NCBI GenBank assembly: GCA_027858745.1 | Contig: JAQICB010000148.1 | Location: 1 to 45,855 of the forward strand | Direction of reading: 5' to 3' | Length of the DNA stretch: 45,855 nt | DNA from: Bacteroidales bacterium | GTDB lineage: Bacteria > Bacteroidota > Bacteroidia > Bacteroidales > UBA1715 | Part shown: piece after piece, positions 7,746 through 15,589 of the stretch | Layout of the letters: every line of letters begins with the position of its first letter | Position numbering within the stretch: position 1 is the stretch's first letter | The notes under the pieces: model-generated | Database searches by the model: none | What the model saw: only the letters and a program-made list of their open reading frames with translations | Told to the model about the DNA's origin: nothing | Made by a program: the position numbers and the translations under genes

Positions 7746-8573
7746 CTATTGTATTGCCTTTCGAATTGCAATTAATTTTTGCATTAAGCCTTCTAATTGA
7801 TCTAAAGGCAACATATTAGCACCATCCGATTTTGCTTCTGCAGGATTGGGATGTGTTTCAATAAATAATCCATCGACACCAACAGCAACACCTGCTTTTG
7901 CAATAGTTTCTATTAATTGCGGCAATCCGCCCGAAACACCGCTATCTCGGTTTGGTTGCTGGAGCGAATGGGTAATGTCCAGCACAACGGGATGTCCCAA
8001 TGATTGCATAATGGGAATATTGCGATAATCTACCAATAAATCATGATAACCGAACATGGTTCCCCGATCGGTTAAAATAACCTGTTCGTTACCCGAATCC
8101 AGGACTTTTTGAGCAGCCCATTTCATTGATTCTGCCGACACAAATTGTCCTTTTTTAATATTCACAACCTTTCCGGTTTTCGCTGCAGCAACCAAAATGT
8201 CAGTTTGCCGGCACAAAAAAGCAGGGATTTGTAATATATCAACATATTCCGCAGCAAATGCAGCTTCTTCAGCAGAATGAATGTCCGTAATAAGTGGCAC
8301 TGAAAAGCGATTTCCGACATCGGCAAGCATTTGTAATGCTTTTTCATCTCCGATTCCCGAAAATGAATCCAATCGGGAACGATTTGCTTTGCGGTACGAT
8401 GCTTTAAACACAAAAGGAATTTCCAATTTTTCGCATATTTGCTGAATTGTTTCCGCTGTTTGTTCTAACACATCTTTGTTTTCAACAACACAAGGACCGG
8501 CACAGACAAAAAAATTATCTGAATCGTACAATTTCATATGCGGTATGCGAGAAAGAATTGTTTGTGTTTCCAT
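7746..8573 (-). CDS. kdsA: 3-deoxy-8-phosphooctulonate synthase (KdsA)
   Basis: KdsA condenses PEP with arabinose-5-phosphate to KDO-8-phosphate for the LPS core (cytoplasm). The 275-aa length is usual. Signatures are FFVCAGPCVVENKDVLEQTAE, FKASYRKANRSRLDSFSG, TDIHSAEEA, KKGQFVSAESMKWAAQKV and VGVDGLFIETHPNPAEAKSDG in the right order. The gene starts 10 nt after rarA stops and is the last gene of a cdaA-rarA-kdsA operon on the minus strand. Confidence 0.96.
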   Translation of the reverse strand: METQTILSRIPHMKLYDSDNFFVCAGPCVVENKDVLEQTAETIQQICEKLEIPFVFKASYRKANRSRLDSFSGIGDEKALQMLADVGNRFSVPLITDIHSAEEAAFAAEYVDILQIPAFLCRQTDILVAAAKTGKVVNIKKGQFVSAESMKWAAQKVLDSGNEQVILTDRGTMFGYHDLLVDYRNIPIMQSLGHPVVLDITHSLQQPNRDSGVSGGLPQLIETIAKAGVAVGVDGLFIETHPNPAEAKSDGANMLPLDQLEGLMQKLIAIRKAIQ

Positions 8574-8583
8574 AGTATTTCAA

Positions 8584-9867
8584 TTAAAATGAGTACCGAG
8601 ATTTCCATAGAGCATACATCTGTTTTTTTAGCTGCTCCTCCTTCGGATTATCCGCTGGTTTCCAAAAATTTTTATTCGTAATTTCCTGTGGCATAAAATC
8701 CTGATCAGCAAAATGACCGGGAAAATCATGCGAATATTTATAACCTTTGCCGTAATCCAATTTTTCCATTAATGATGTTGGTGCATTTCGTAAATGCAAA
8801 GGAACAGGTAAGTTTCCGGTTTCTTTTACCATACGTATTGCTTCATTTATTGCCAAATAAGTAGAATTACTTTTCGGAGAAGTCGCTAAATACACGGTTG
8901 TTTCGGCAAGAATTATCCGTGCCTCGGGCATCCCCAACACACGAACAGAGTCAAAACAGGTTTGTGCCAACAATAAAGCATTCGGATTGGCAAGCCCCAC
9001 ATCTTCAGAAGCTGAGATAAGCAATCTGCGAGCTATAAACACAATATCCTCACCACCTTCTAACATACGTGCAAGCCAGTAAATTGCCGCATTGGGGTCA
9101 CTTCCGCGAATACTTTTGATAAAGGCGGAAATTATATCATAATGCTGTTCACCATCTTTGTCATACAATGCAATATTCTCTTGTAATGTTTTCGTTACCA
9201 TTTTATTGGTAATAACAATAGTTTCATCAGAAGTATGGGCATTCAGAATAATTTCGAAAACATTATATAATTTTCGTGCATCCCCCGACGAAAAGCGTAA
9301 CAAAGCCTCATCTTCCTCTATAGAAACCGATACTTTTTTCATCACCGTATCTTTCTCCAAAGCCCGTTGCAGCAAGAGCCGTAAATCGTCAGCTTCGAGA
9401 GATTTCAGGACATACACTTGGCAGCGAGACAGCAAGGGAGAAATAACCTCAAAAGAAGGATTTTCGGTTGTGGCACCAATAAGAGTAACCGTACCATTTT
9501 CCACCGCACCCAACAAAGAATCTTGTTGCGATTTACTAAATCGGTGAATTTCATCGATAAACAAAATCGGGTTTGCCGTATCGAAAAATTGAGTTTTCGA
9601 AGCTTTATTAATTACCTCACGTACATCCTTCACCCCGGAATTTATAGCACTCAAAGTATAAAAAGGTCTGTCGAGTTCGTGTGAAATAATGTGTGCAAGT
9701 GTTGTTTTTCCCACCCCGGGCGGTCCCCACAAAATGAGAGAAGGTAACCGTCCGGATTCTATTGCATTACGAAGTACAGCACCTTTTTCAACAAGATGTT
9801 GTTGTCCGATATAATCGTCCAAAGAACGTGGACGCATACGTTCTGCTAAGGGTTGGTTGTGACTCAT
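8584..9867 (-). CDS. rarA: Replication-associated recombination protein A (RarA/MgsA)
   Basis: RarA is an AAA+ ATPase of the clamp-loader superfamily acting at stalled replication forks. Its start overlaps the cdaA stop by 4 nt. Seen in order: RMRPRSLDDYIGQQHL, Walker A GPPGVGKTTLAH, Walker B ILFIDEIHRFSKSQQD, sensor 1 GATTENPSFEV, arginine finger LLSRCQVY, sensor 2 GDARKLYNVFE, and the C-terminal tetramerisation region (SIRGSDPNAAIYWLARMLEGGED). The 427-aa length is typical. Confidence 0.95.
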   Translation of the reverse strand: MSHNQPLAERMRPRSLDDYIGQQHLVEKGAVLRNAIESGRLPSLILWGPPGVGKTTLAHIISHELDRPFYTLSAINSGVKDVREVINKASKTQFFDTANPILFIDEIHRFSKSQQDSLLGAVENGTVTLIGATTENPSFEVISPLLSRCQVYVLKSLEADDLRLLLQRALEKDTVMKKVSVSIEEDEALLRFSSGDARKLYNVFEIILNAHTSDETIVITNKMVTKTLQENIALYDKDGEQHYDIISAFIKSIRGSDPNAAIYWLARMLEGGEDIVFIARRLLISASEDVGLANPNALLLAQTCFDSVRVLGMPEARIILAETTVYLATSPKSNSTYLAINEAIRMVKETGNLPVPLHLRNAPTSLMEKLDYGKGYKYSHDFPGHFADQDFMPQEITNKNFWKPADNPKEEQLKKQMYALWKSRYSF

Positions 9868-10658
9868 TTTGTATCTTTGCGATTATGTTTAATCATAACA
9901 CTTTTTAATTCCGACCGAGAAGACACAGGATGAATTGTCCCATTAAAACAATACGACACATGTCCCGTTTGTTCCGAAACCACAAGAATAACAGCGTGTG
10001 TTTCTTCACTCATACCGATTGCAGAACGGTGACGCATTCCATATTGTACCGGCAAGTCAGACCGTTCCGAAGATGGAAGCACACATTTTGCCGCTTTTAT
10101 TCTATTTCCGGCAATTATAACCGCTCCATCATGAAGAGGACTATTTTTAAAAAATATTGTTTGCAATAATATCGAATTCACATCAGCATCGAGCGGTTCA
10201 CCACTTTGAATGATTGCCGAAAAATCCACCTCCGAAGAAAATACAATTAAAGCTCCTGTTTTCGATGATGCCATAATAAATAAGGAATCAACAATAGCAT
10301 CAATATCAGTTTTCGACGCATAGTTTACATCCCCCCCCAAAAGTTTTCCTAAAGCAAAACGCTTATTGGTGAAAAAATAACGAGTGCCGAGAATTAACAA
10401 AAAACGTCTAATTTCTTGCTGAAATACAACAATCAAAGCCAAGACACCAACCCCAATAAACTGTCCTAAAATATTGGACAATAACTCCATATGTAAAGAG
10501 TGAACAATTCGCCACACTACATAAAAAGACACAATACCAATAAAAATACTCATTGCCGCCGTGCCACGAATTAATCGATAGAGCTGATATAACAGTATCG
10601 CTACCAGAAAGATATCAAGAATATCGAGAAGACGAATGCTTATAAATTGTAAAATCAT
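9864..10658 (-). CDS. cdaA: Membrane diadenylate cyclase CdaA
   Basis: CdaA makes cyclic di-AMP from two ATP at the inner membrane. The protein is 264 aa, with about three N-terminal membrane helices (residues ~5-80, LLDILDIFLVAILLYQLYRLIRG) followed by the DAC domain. The active-site motifs are DGAVIIAGNRI and the RHRSAIGMSE version of the RHR motif. It is the first gene of the minus-strand operon and overlaps rarA by 4 nt (ATGA), so their translation is probably coupled. The cdaR-type regulator found beside cdaA in Firmicutes is absent. Confidence 0.93.
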   Translation of the reverse strand: MILQFISIRLLDILDIFLVAILLYQLYRLIRGTAAMSIFIGIVSFYVVWRIVHSLHMELLSNILGQFIGVGVLALIVVFQQEIRRFLLILGTRYFFTNKRFALGKLLGGDVNYASKTDIDAIVDSLFIMASSKTGALIVFSSEVDFSAIIQSGEPLDADVNSILLQTIFFKNSPLHDGAVIIAGNRIKAAKCVLPSSERSDLPVQYGMRHRSAIGMSEETHAVILVVSEQTGHVSYCFNGTIHPVSSRSELKSVMIKHNRKDTK

Positions 10659-10676
10659 ATACTAATTTTTGAACTC

Positions 10677-10684
10677 CAAAGGTA
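10677..10684 (-). promoter_or_regulatory. cdaA promoter, -7 box TACCTTTG
   Basis: On the minus strand TACCTTTG matches TAnnTTTG exactly, and a TTTTTG stretch lies just upstream. It ends 18 nt before the cdaA ATG, implying a leader of about 10 nt. Confidence 0.5.
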
Positions 10685-10881
10685 CAAAAAGTTTAAAAAC
10701 CATGATTCGTTTTATAATTATTTGTGAAAGGGTTTTATTGAAGGAAATAGAATTGTTTCTATTCTCGTTGCTCATCATATAAATTTTCTAAAAATGAAAG
10801 TTTTGATTTGAATTTTTCTTCAGTTAATTTATTGAAATATGCAATTTTTATTCTTCATTCTCAAAAAATGTTTACCATAAA

Positions 10882-11391
10882 TTACTCCTCAATTTTCAAT
10901 TTCTTTTTCACAAAATCACGGAGTGTACCTTTCTCTTGCATAGTAATGTATTTTTCTATTTTTTTATCTTTTTCGATGCTGGCTTTGTTTTTTTGATAAT
11001 ACTCAATAACTGCTTCTATGCCGGCAATATTTCCTTCGAGTTTGCTGTCCGTTCCCGATTGTAATGACTGACGAGTCCAACCGCCCATAAAAATAATAAG
11101 AGCATGAGGAGAAGTTCCCATAAAGCTAACAATCTTATCGTTCAGCTCAATAGTCACGTTGGGTGCACCAACAATCCAGGTAAACAAAAACTTTTGCACC
11201 TTTTCACGTTTATTCTGTTGTTCAGAAAGCGGCACGGCAATCAACCAATCGACCGAAGCAATAATTTCATCTTCATATTGCGCATAATCTTCAGCTTTTT
11301 CTAATGAGTAATTGGTAGGAATATCTACTGTTTGGGCAAAACTTGACACAGCAAATAAAAAACACGCAATGGTGCAAAACATCTTTTTCAT
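10882..11391 (-). CDS. Small secreted protein, unknown function
   Basis: The protein is 169 aa with a clean signal peptide (MKKMFCTIACFLFAVSSFAQ, signal peptidase I cut after AQ). The mature part is mixed, with a hydrophobic stretch (HALIIFMGGW) in the middle and a Lys/Glu-rich helical C-terminus (KKIEKYITMQEKGTLRDFVKKKL). I do not recognise a domain with certainty; it looks like a conserved periplasmic protein of Bacteroidota. It stands alone, with copy C of the dispersed repeat upstream and a 223-nt gap downstream. Confidence 0.75.
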   Translation of the reverse strand: MKKMFCTIACFLFAVSSFAQTVDIPTNYSLEKAEDYAQYEDEIIASVDWLIAVPLSEQQNKREKVQKFLFTWIVGAPNVTIELNDKIVSFMGTSPHALIIFMGGWTRQSLQSGTDSKLEGNIAGIEAVIEYYQKNKASIEKDKKIEKYITMQEKGTLRDFVKKKLKIEE

Positions 11392-11453
11392 AATGGTATA
11401 TTTTAAGGTTTATTTTTTTGATTAGTTCTTAAAATTACATTTTTTTCGCTTAT

Positions 11454-11501
11454 AAACAGCAATCTTCATCTGAAAAATTATATCGAACTCAGGTTATAAG
11501 T
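11454..11501 (-). repeat. Dispersed repeat, copy C, variant form
   Basis: Read on the minus strand: TTATAACCTGAGTTCGATAT then AATTTTTCAGATGAAGATTGCTGTTT. The left half is identical to copy D, and the right hairpin arm is replaced by TGAAGATTGCTGTTT, the same 15 nt found at the very end of the window. The TAA stop codon of the upstream membrane-protein gene is part of the repeat (TTATAACC). It is sense to that gene. Confidence 0.75.
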
Positions 11502-12567
11502 CAGACTCATGAGATTTTTTCATTTTTTCAATAAAATCATATTTAATTTGACGAGCCTTCCATCTATTGCGAGCATATGTTCGCATATCAGGAATCTCAT
11601 CTTTTTCATCCATTATTTCGAGTCCTAACAAGGTTTCTATGACATCTTCCAATGTCACCAATCCATCTACACCACCGTATTCATCAACCACTAAGGCAAT
11701 ATGTTCTTTTTCTTCGAGTAATTTTTTCCAAACATTAAAAAGTTTCATCGAATCCGGTACAATAATAATAGGACGAATAATATCCTGAACACGAAGTTCG
11801 TGCTTATCTTCGGCAAGTTTTTCAAATACAGTTTGGCGAAATACATAACCACTAATATTTTCTTCATTTTGAGAATACACGGGTATTCGAGAAAAACGTA
11901 AATAACTTTTATTTTCCAAAAAACTATCGAGCGACAACTGTTCGTCAGCAACAACCATAACCACCCGCGGGGTCATAATATCGTTTACTCGAACATTTTT
12001 AAGTTTTAAAATATTCTGCAAAATATGATATTCATTCTCGCTAATAGAACCTTCGTGAGCACCAATTTTTGCCATAGCAGAAATTTCTTCACGAGACACC
12101 TGTTCGTGTGTTTTTTTTCCGGAAATGAGAGCCGTAATAAACCCCGATAATACAACCAAAGGATAGGTTATAATAATCATAACATTGATAACATATGCGG
12201 TAATTTTCCCCAAATGTTTCCAATAGCGAGCACCAATAGTTTTGGGAATTATTTCGGTAATAACCAATATAAGAATTGTTAAAATTGCTGAAGCAAGTCC
12301 GAAATACGGTTCCCCGAATACTTTTACAGCCTGCGCTCCAACACCTGCAGCACCAATTGTGTGAGCAACCGTGTTGAGTGATAATATTGCCGATAATGAT
12401 TTGTCAATATCTGTTTTGAGACGAATAAAGATTGTAGCCCATGCTTTATCTTCTTGTTTTTTTACAATTAAAAATGATTCAGAAGTTGATAACAACACCG
12501 ATTCCATAATAGAACATACAAACGAAACAAACAGAGCAACAAATAAATAAAAGAATAATAAAGCCAT
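11494..12567 (-). CDS. CNNM/CBS-domain membrane protein (hemolysin C/CorC family)
   Basis: The protein is 357 aa with three to four N-terminal membrane helices in a CNNM (DUF21) domain (residues 1-175: FYLFVALFVSFVCSIMESVLLS, LASAILTILILVITEIIPKTIGA, INVMIIITYPLVVLSGFITAL). A CBS pair follows (residues ~190-330: VRVNDIMTPRVVMVVADEQLSLDSF and EKEHIALVVDEYGGVDGLVTLEDVIETLLG). CNNM/CorC proteins are linked to Mg2+ and other cation export, with the CBS pair sensing nucleotides. The C-terminal CorC_HlyC domain of longer homologues is missing. The stop codon lies in a dispersed repeat. The substrate is not determinable from sequence. Confidence 0.88.
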   Translation of the reverse strand: MALLFFYLFVALFVSFVCSIMESVLLSTSESFLIVKKQEDKAWATIFIRLKTDIDKSLSAILSLNTVAHTIGAAGVGAQAVKVFGEPYFGLASAILTILILVITEIIPKTIGARYWKHLGKITAYVINVMIIITYPLVVLSGFITALISGKKTHEQVSREEISAMAKIGAHEGSISENEYHILQNILKLKNVRVNDIMTPRVVMVVADEQLSLDSFLENKSYLRFSRIPVYSQNEENISGYVFRQTVFEKLAEDKHELRVQDIIRPIIIVPDSMKLFNVWKKLLEEKEHIALVVDEYGGVDGLVTLEDVIETLLGLEIMDEKDEIPDMRTYARNRWKARQIKYDFIEKMKKSHESDL

Positions 12568-12838
12568 TATGAATTTTATTAAAAATAAGAACGCGTAAAA
12601 TACATCTTTTTATGTAATTTCCATCAGCCCTAAATATTTTTTAACTTTGTTAAGATTGCAAGGTATTTCATAATTATTCGTATAAATATAAGATAACAAC
12701 TTTTTTCTTTTCCAATTATTAAAAATATATGCATAATATATCAAATCCACATATTTTTAGAATTACCCTCTGATTCTTTTGTGGTTTCATAAAATAAGTC
12801 AATTTTGTCTTAACTTATTGTCAAGACAGAACAAATAT
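12568..12838. other. Non-coding interval between the CNNM gene and glyA
   Basis: No ORF of note. It must hold the minus-strand promoter of the CNNM/CBS gene, but no clean TAnnTTTG is seen in that direction. Present are a 13-bp palindrome TTAACTTTGTTAA (12641-12653), which also contains a plus-strand TAACTTTG box with no gene behind it, and an inverted repeat TGTCTT/AAGACA (12806-12828). Confidence 0.5.
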
Positions 12839-12873
12839 AAAAAAAAAGCACCTCATATTGAAGTGCTTTTTTT
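12839..12873 (-). terminator. Terminator downstream of glyA and repeat B
   Basis: AAAAAAAGCAC and GTGCTTTTTTT form a stem, with further pairing of T-C-A and T-G-A around the loop. On the minus strand it follows glyA and repeat copy B; T runs exist on both strands. Confidence 0.75.
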
Positions 12874-12884
12874 ATTCATTTTAT

Positions 12885-12997
12885 AACCTGAGTTCGACGT
12901 AATTTTTCGAGTTCAGATTAGCTCCGCTGAGCTCGTCCTTTGTCCTCGGTTGATATAAAAAGCTGTTTATCAAGGCAAATTATATCGAACTCAGGTT
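12885..12997. repeat. Dispersed repeat, composite copy B with 13-bp inverted ends
   Basis: A full 36-nt repeat (12885-12920, + orientation, same sequence as copy A) is followed by a 64-nt spacer and an inverted partial copy. The ends AACCTGAGTTCGA (12885-12897) and TCGAACTCAGGTT (12985-12997) are perfect 13-bp inverted repeats, giving a 113-bp MITE-like unit. The spacer carries its own short stem AGCTC-CGCT-GAGCT and GGTTGATATAAAAAGCT, which echoes the flank of copy E. No ORF is inside. The copy nearest glyA is sense to glyA. Confidence 0.8.
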
Positions 12998-13015
12998 TAT
13001 ATGTTTCGACTATAA

Positions 13016-14302
13016 TTACACATCACCTTTAAACATAGGGAATGCATTCATCATTTCATTTACCTGTTTTTTAACCGTAGAAATAATAGATGAATCTTCA
13101 TGATTCGATAAAACAGAATCAATAAAATTGACAACCTTAATAATATCCTGCTCAACCAACCCCCGAGTTGTAATCGCGGCAGTTCCCACACGGAAACCCG
13201 AAGTTGTAAACGGGGTTCGACTATCAAATGGCACCATATTTTTATTAATAGTAATATCAGCTTGAACTAAAGTGTTTTCGGCAACTTTACCGGTCATGTC
13301 AGGAAATTTCGAACGAAGATCAATAAGCATTGAGTGATTATCGGTTCCGTCAGAAATTACTTTATATCCCTTATCAACGAACTGTTGAGCCATTACCGCC
13401 GCATTCTTTTGCACCTGAATCATATAATTTTTATATTCATCTGTTAATGCTTCACCAAAAGCAACAGCCTTAGAGGCAATTACATGTTCGAGCGGGCCAC
13501 CTTGAATACCCGGAAAAACAGAAAAATCAAGCATTTGCGTAATCGTTTTCAAATTGCCTTTCGGTGTTTTCACCCCCCACGGATTTTCGAAATCCTCTTG
13601 AACAAGAATTAAGCCACCACGAGGACCACGAAGCGTTTTATGAGTTGTTGTTGTAACAATATGACAATGAGGAAAAGGATTATTCAAAAGCCCAGTTGTA
13701 ATCAATCCGGCAGGATGAGCAATATCAGCCATTAAAAGTGCCCCAACTTTATCTGCAATAGCTCGCATGCGTGCGTAATCCCAATCGCGAGAATAAGCAG
13801 ACGCTCCGGCAATAAGCATTTTTGGTTTCACCTTCAAAGCAGTTTTTTCCATATCATCATAATCAACACGTCCGGTTTGTTCATCAACCTTATATGCAAC
13901 AGGATTGTAAAGGATACCCGAAGAATTAACCGGAGAACCATGTGATAAGTGACCACCATGCGATAAATCAAACCCCATGAAGGTATCTCCCGGTTTAAGC
14001 ACCGTTAAAAAAACCGCCATATTTGCCTGAGCCCCCGAATGAGGCTGAACATTTGCCCAAGTGGCACCAAATAATTTCTTCGCACGGTCAATTGCCAACT
14101 GCTCAGTTTGGTCAACAACCTGACATCCGCCATAATATCGTTTTCCCGGATAGCCCTCAGCATATTTGTTTGTCAAGCATGAACCCATAGCGTCCATTAC
14201 CTGCGTACTTACAAAATTTTCTGATGCAATTAGTTCAATACCCTCTTTTTGTCTTTGATGCTCATTCTGAATAAGATCAAAAATGATTGAATCTCTGTTC
14301 AT
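13016..14302 (-). CDS. glyA: Serine hydroxymethyltransferase
   Basis: GlyA interconverts serine and glycine with tetrahydrofolate, the main one-carbon source; it is a PLP enzyme in the cytoplasm. The 428-aa length is normal. Signatures are [48 protein letters not shown], the PLP-Lys motif [15 protein letters not shown] and the C-terminal [15 protein letters not shown]. It is a single-gene unit with its own -7 box upstream and a repeat plus terminator downstream. Confidence 0.97.
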   Translation of the reverse strand: MNRDSIIFDLIQNEHQRQKEGIELIASENFVSTQVMDAMGSCLTNKYAEGYPGKRYYGGCQVVDQTEQLAIDRAKKLFGATWANVQPHSGAQANMAVFLTVLKPGDTFMGFDLSHGGHLSHGSPVNSSGILYNPVAYKVDEQTGRVDYDDMEKTALKVKPKMLIAGASAYSRDWDYARMRAIADKVGALLMADIAHPAGLITTGLLNNPFPHCHIVTTTTHKTLRGPRGGLILVQEDFENPWGVKTPKGNLKTITQMLDFSVFPGIQGGPLEHVIASKAVAFGEALTDEYKNYMIQVQKNAAVMAQQFVDKGYKVISDGTDNHSMLIDLRSKFPDMTGKVAENTLVQADITINKNMVPFDSRTPFTTSGFRVGTAAITTRGLVEQDIIKVVNFIDSVLSNHEDSSIISTVKKQVNEMMNAFPMFKGDV

Positions 14303-14339
14303 TAAATATATTTTTTTTGTAACACATTAATAAGTTCCA

Positions 14340-14347
14340 CAAAAATA
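14340..14347 (-). promoter_or_regulatory. glyA promoter, -7 box TATTTTTG
   Basis: On the minus strand, TATTTTTG fits TAnnTTTG and lies 37 nt before the glyA start. No obvious -33 TTTG is present. Confidence 0.5.
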
Positions 14348-14522
14348 TAAAATACTCTCATGTATCATAAAAAAATGCGCAAGAGATATTAACAGGTTGT
14401 GAGATATTGATTGTGTCATTTTCATTGTGCCTTATTTTACGGGCAGTACAGGCACACGAGTTATCAATATCTTTATTACTCAGAAGCTACACAACAGATT
14501 GATCTCTTGGTTACTCTCACAC

Positions 14523-15551
14523 TCAGTCACTCACATTAAACTGATACACCGTTTTTTCCACATAGGGAGAATTGGGGAAAATAACAACCGAAGGAAAACC
14601 CGGTTCACGTATCGCATTGGTATACGCCTGCGTTTCTATACACAAACCTTGATGTTGCACAAAATACCCTTCTAAAAAATTTCCGGTATAGCACTGCACC
14701 GCAGGTTGAGTGGTACACACCTGTAAAGATATTTCGGTATCGGGTGCGTACAAATATGCTGCGAGACGCATGACATCAGAAGATTCATGTTTCAATACAA
14801 AACAATGGTCGAGTCCCTGTGCTCGTCGTTTTTGTTCATTTGCTGTTTCAAGTACCCTGCGGACAGATGTCAGACTACGTAAATCCATACCGTCTTCCAC
14901 TGGCACACTATTTCCGATTGGAATACCGTCTGCAGTAACGGGCAAAAAAGAATCAGCAGCAACCAACAGTTGGTGTTCTAAAACCGTTTTTCCAACACTA
15001 CCGGACAGATTGAAATAACTGTGTTGTGTGAAATTAGTCACTGTTGACATATCCGTATCTGCATAATATTCCACAACTAATTCATTCGATTCCGTAAGTG
15101 TATATTGTACCCGAATATTCATATTTCCGGGATACCCCGCCTCTCCATCTTTTCGAAACCGAGACAAAACCAGAGCCTCCTCTCCTGCATGTGTCCGTAT
15201 TTTTTCAATATCCCAGAACGATTTGTGAAAACCCACCGAACCACCGTGCAAATGATTTTCACCATTATTCTTTTCGAAGCTATACTCTTTTCCGTCAATC
15301 ACACATCTTCCTTGGGCGATTCGATTGGCACACGGACCAATAAGAGCCCCAATAAAAAAAGTGTCGGCACAATACTCATCAATAGAATCATATCCCAACA
15401 CAACATTCACAAAATTATTGTGTTTATCGGGAACACGCAATTGTGTAATAATTCCTCCATAGTTAATGGCATATAATTCCATTCCTTGTGAATTTGAAAT
15501 AACATATTCATTCACTATCATTCCGTTCGACAAAGTTCCAAATTTATTCAT
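14523..15551 (-). CDS. galM: Aldose 1-epimerase (mutarotase)
   Basis: Mutarotases interconvert alpha and beta anomers of aldoses, here probably galactose, glucose or xylose released by the upstream hydrolases. I choose the Met at 15551 (MNKFGTLSNGMIVNEYVISN); the upstream MLPYYMLFFGN lead overlaps the leader and is not family-like. Family features are INYGGIITQLRVPDK, VLGYDSIDEY, IGPCANRIAQGR, FEKNNGENHLHGG (catalytic His), NFTQHSYFNLSG (second His) and the late Glu in GLCIETQAYTNA. No signal peptide is visible with this start, suggesting cytoplasmic action. It is the last gene of the seven-gene operon. Confidence 0.92.
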   Translation of the reverse strand: MNKFGTLSNGMIVNEYVISNSQGMELYAINYGGIITQLRVPDKHNNFVNVVLGYDSIDEYCADTFFIGALIGPCANRIAQGRCVIDGKEYSFEKNNGENHLHGGSVGFHKSFWDIEKIRTHAGEEALVLSRFRKDGEAGYPGNMNIRVQYTLTESNELVVEYYADTDMSTVTNFTQHSYFNLSGSVGKTVLEHQLLVAADSFLPVTADGIPIGNSVPVEDGMDLRSLTSVRRVLETANEQKRRAQGLDHCFVLKHESSDVMRLAAYLYAPDTEISLQVCTTQPAVQCYTGNFLEGYFVQHQGLCIETQAYTNAIREPGFPSVVIFPNSPYVEKTVYQFNVSD

Positions 15552-15589
15552 ATTACCAAAAAATAGCATATAATACGGCAACAATTCTT

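Noticed and set aside
7601-7819. Plus-strand 72-aa ORF between ndk and kdsA
   Set aside because: It overlaps the DUF4249-like relic and the kdsA end, has no promoter and an unprotein-like composition.
14427-14455. Hairpin GTGCCT/AGGCAC downstream of galM as a terminator or small RNA
   Set aside because: The stem is only 6 bp with a 17-nt loop and no T tract, so the support is too weak.
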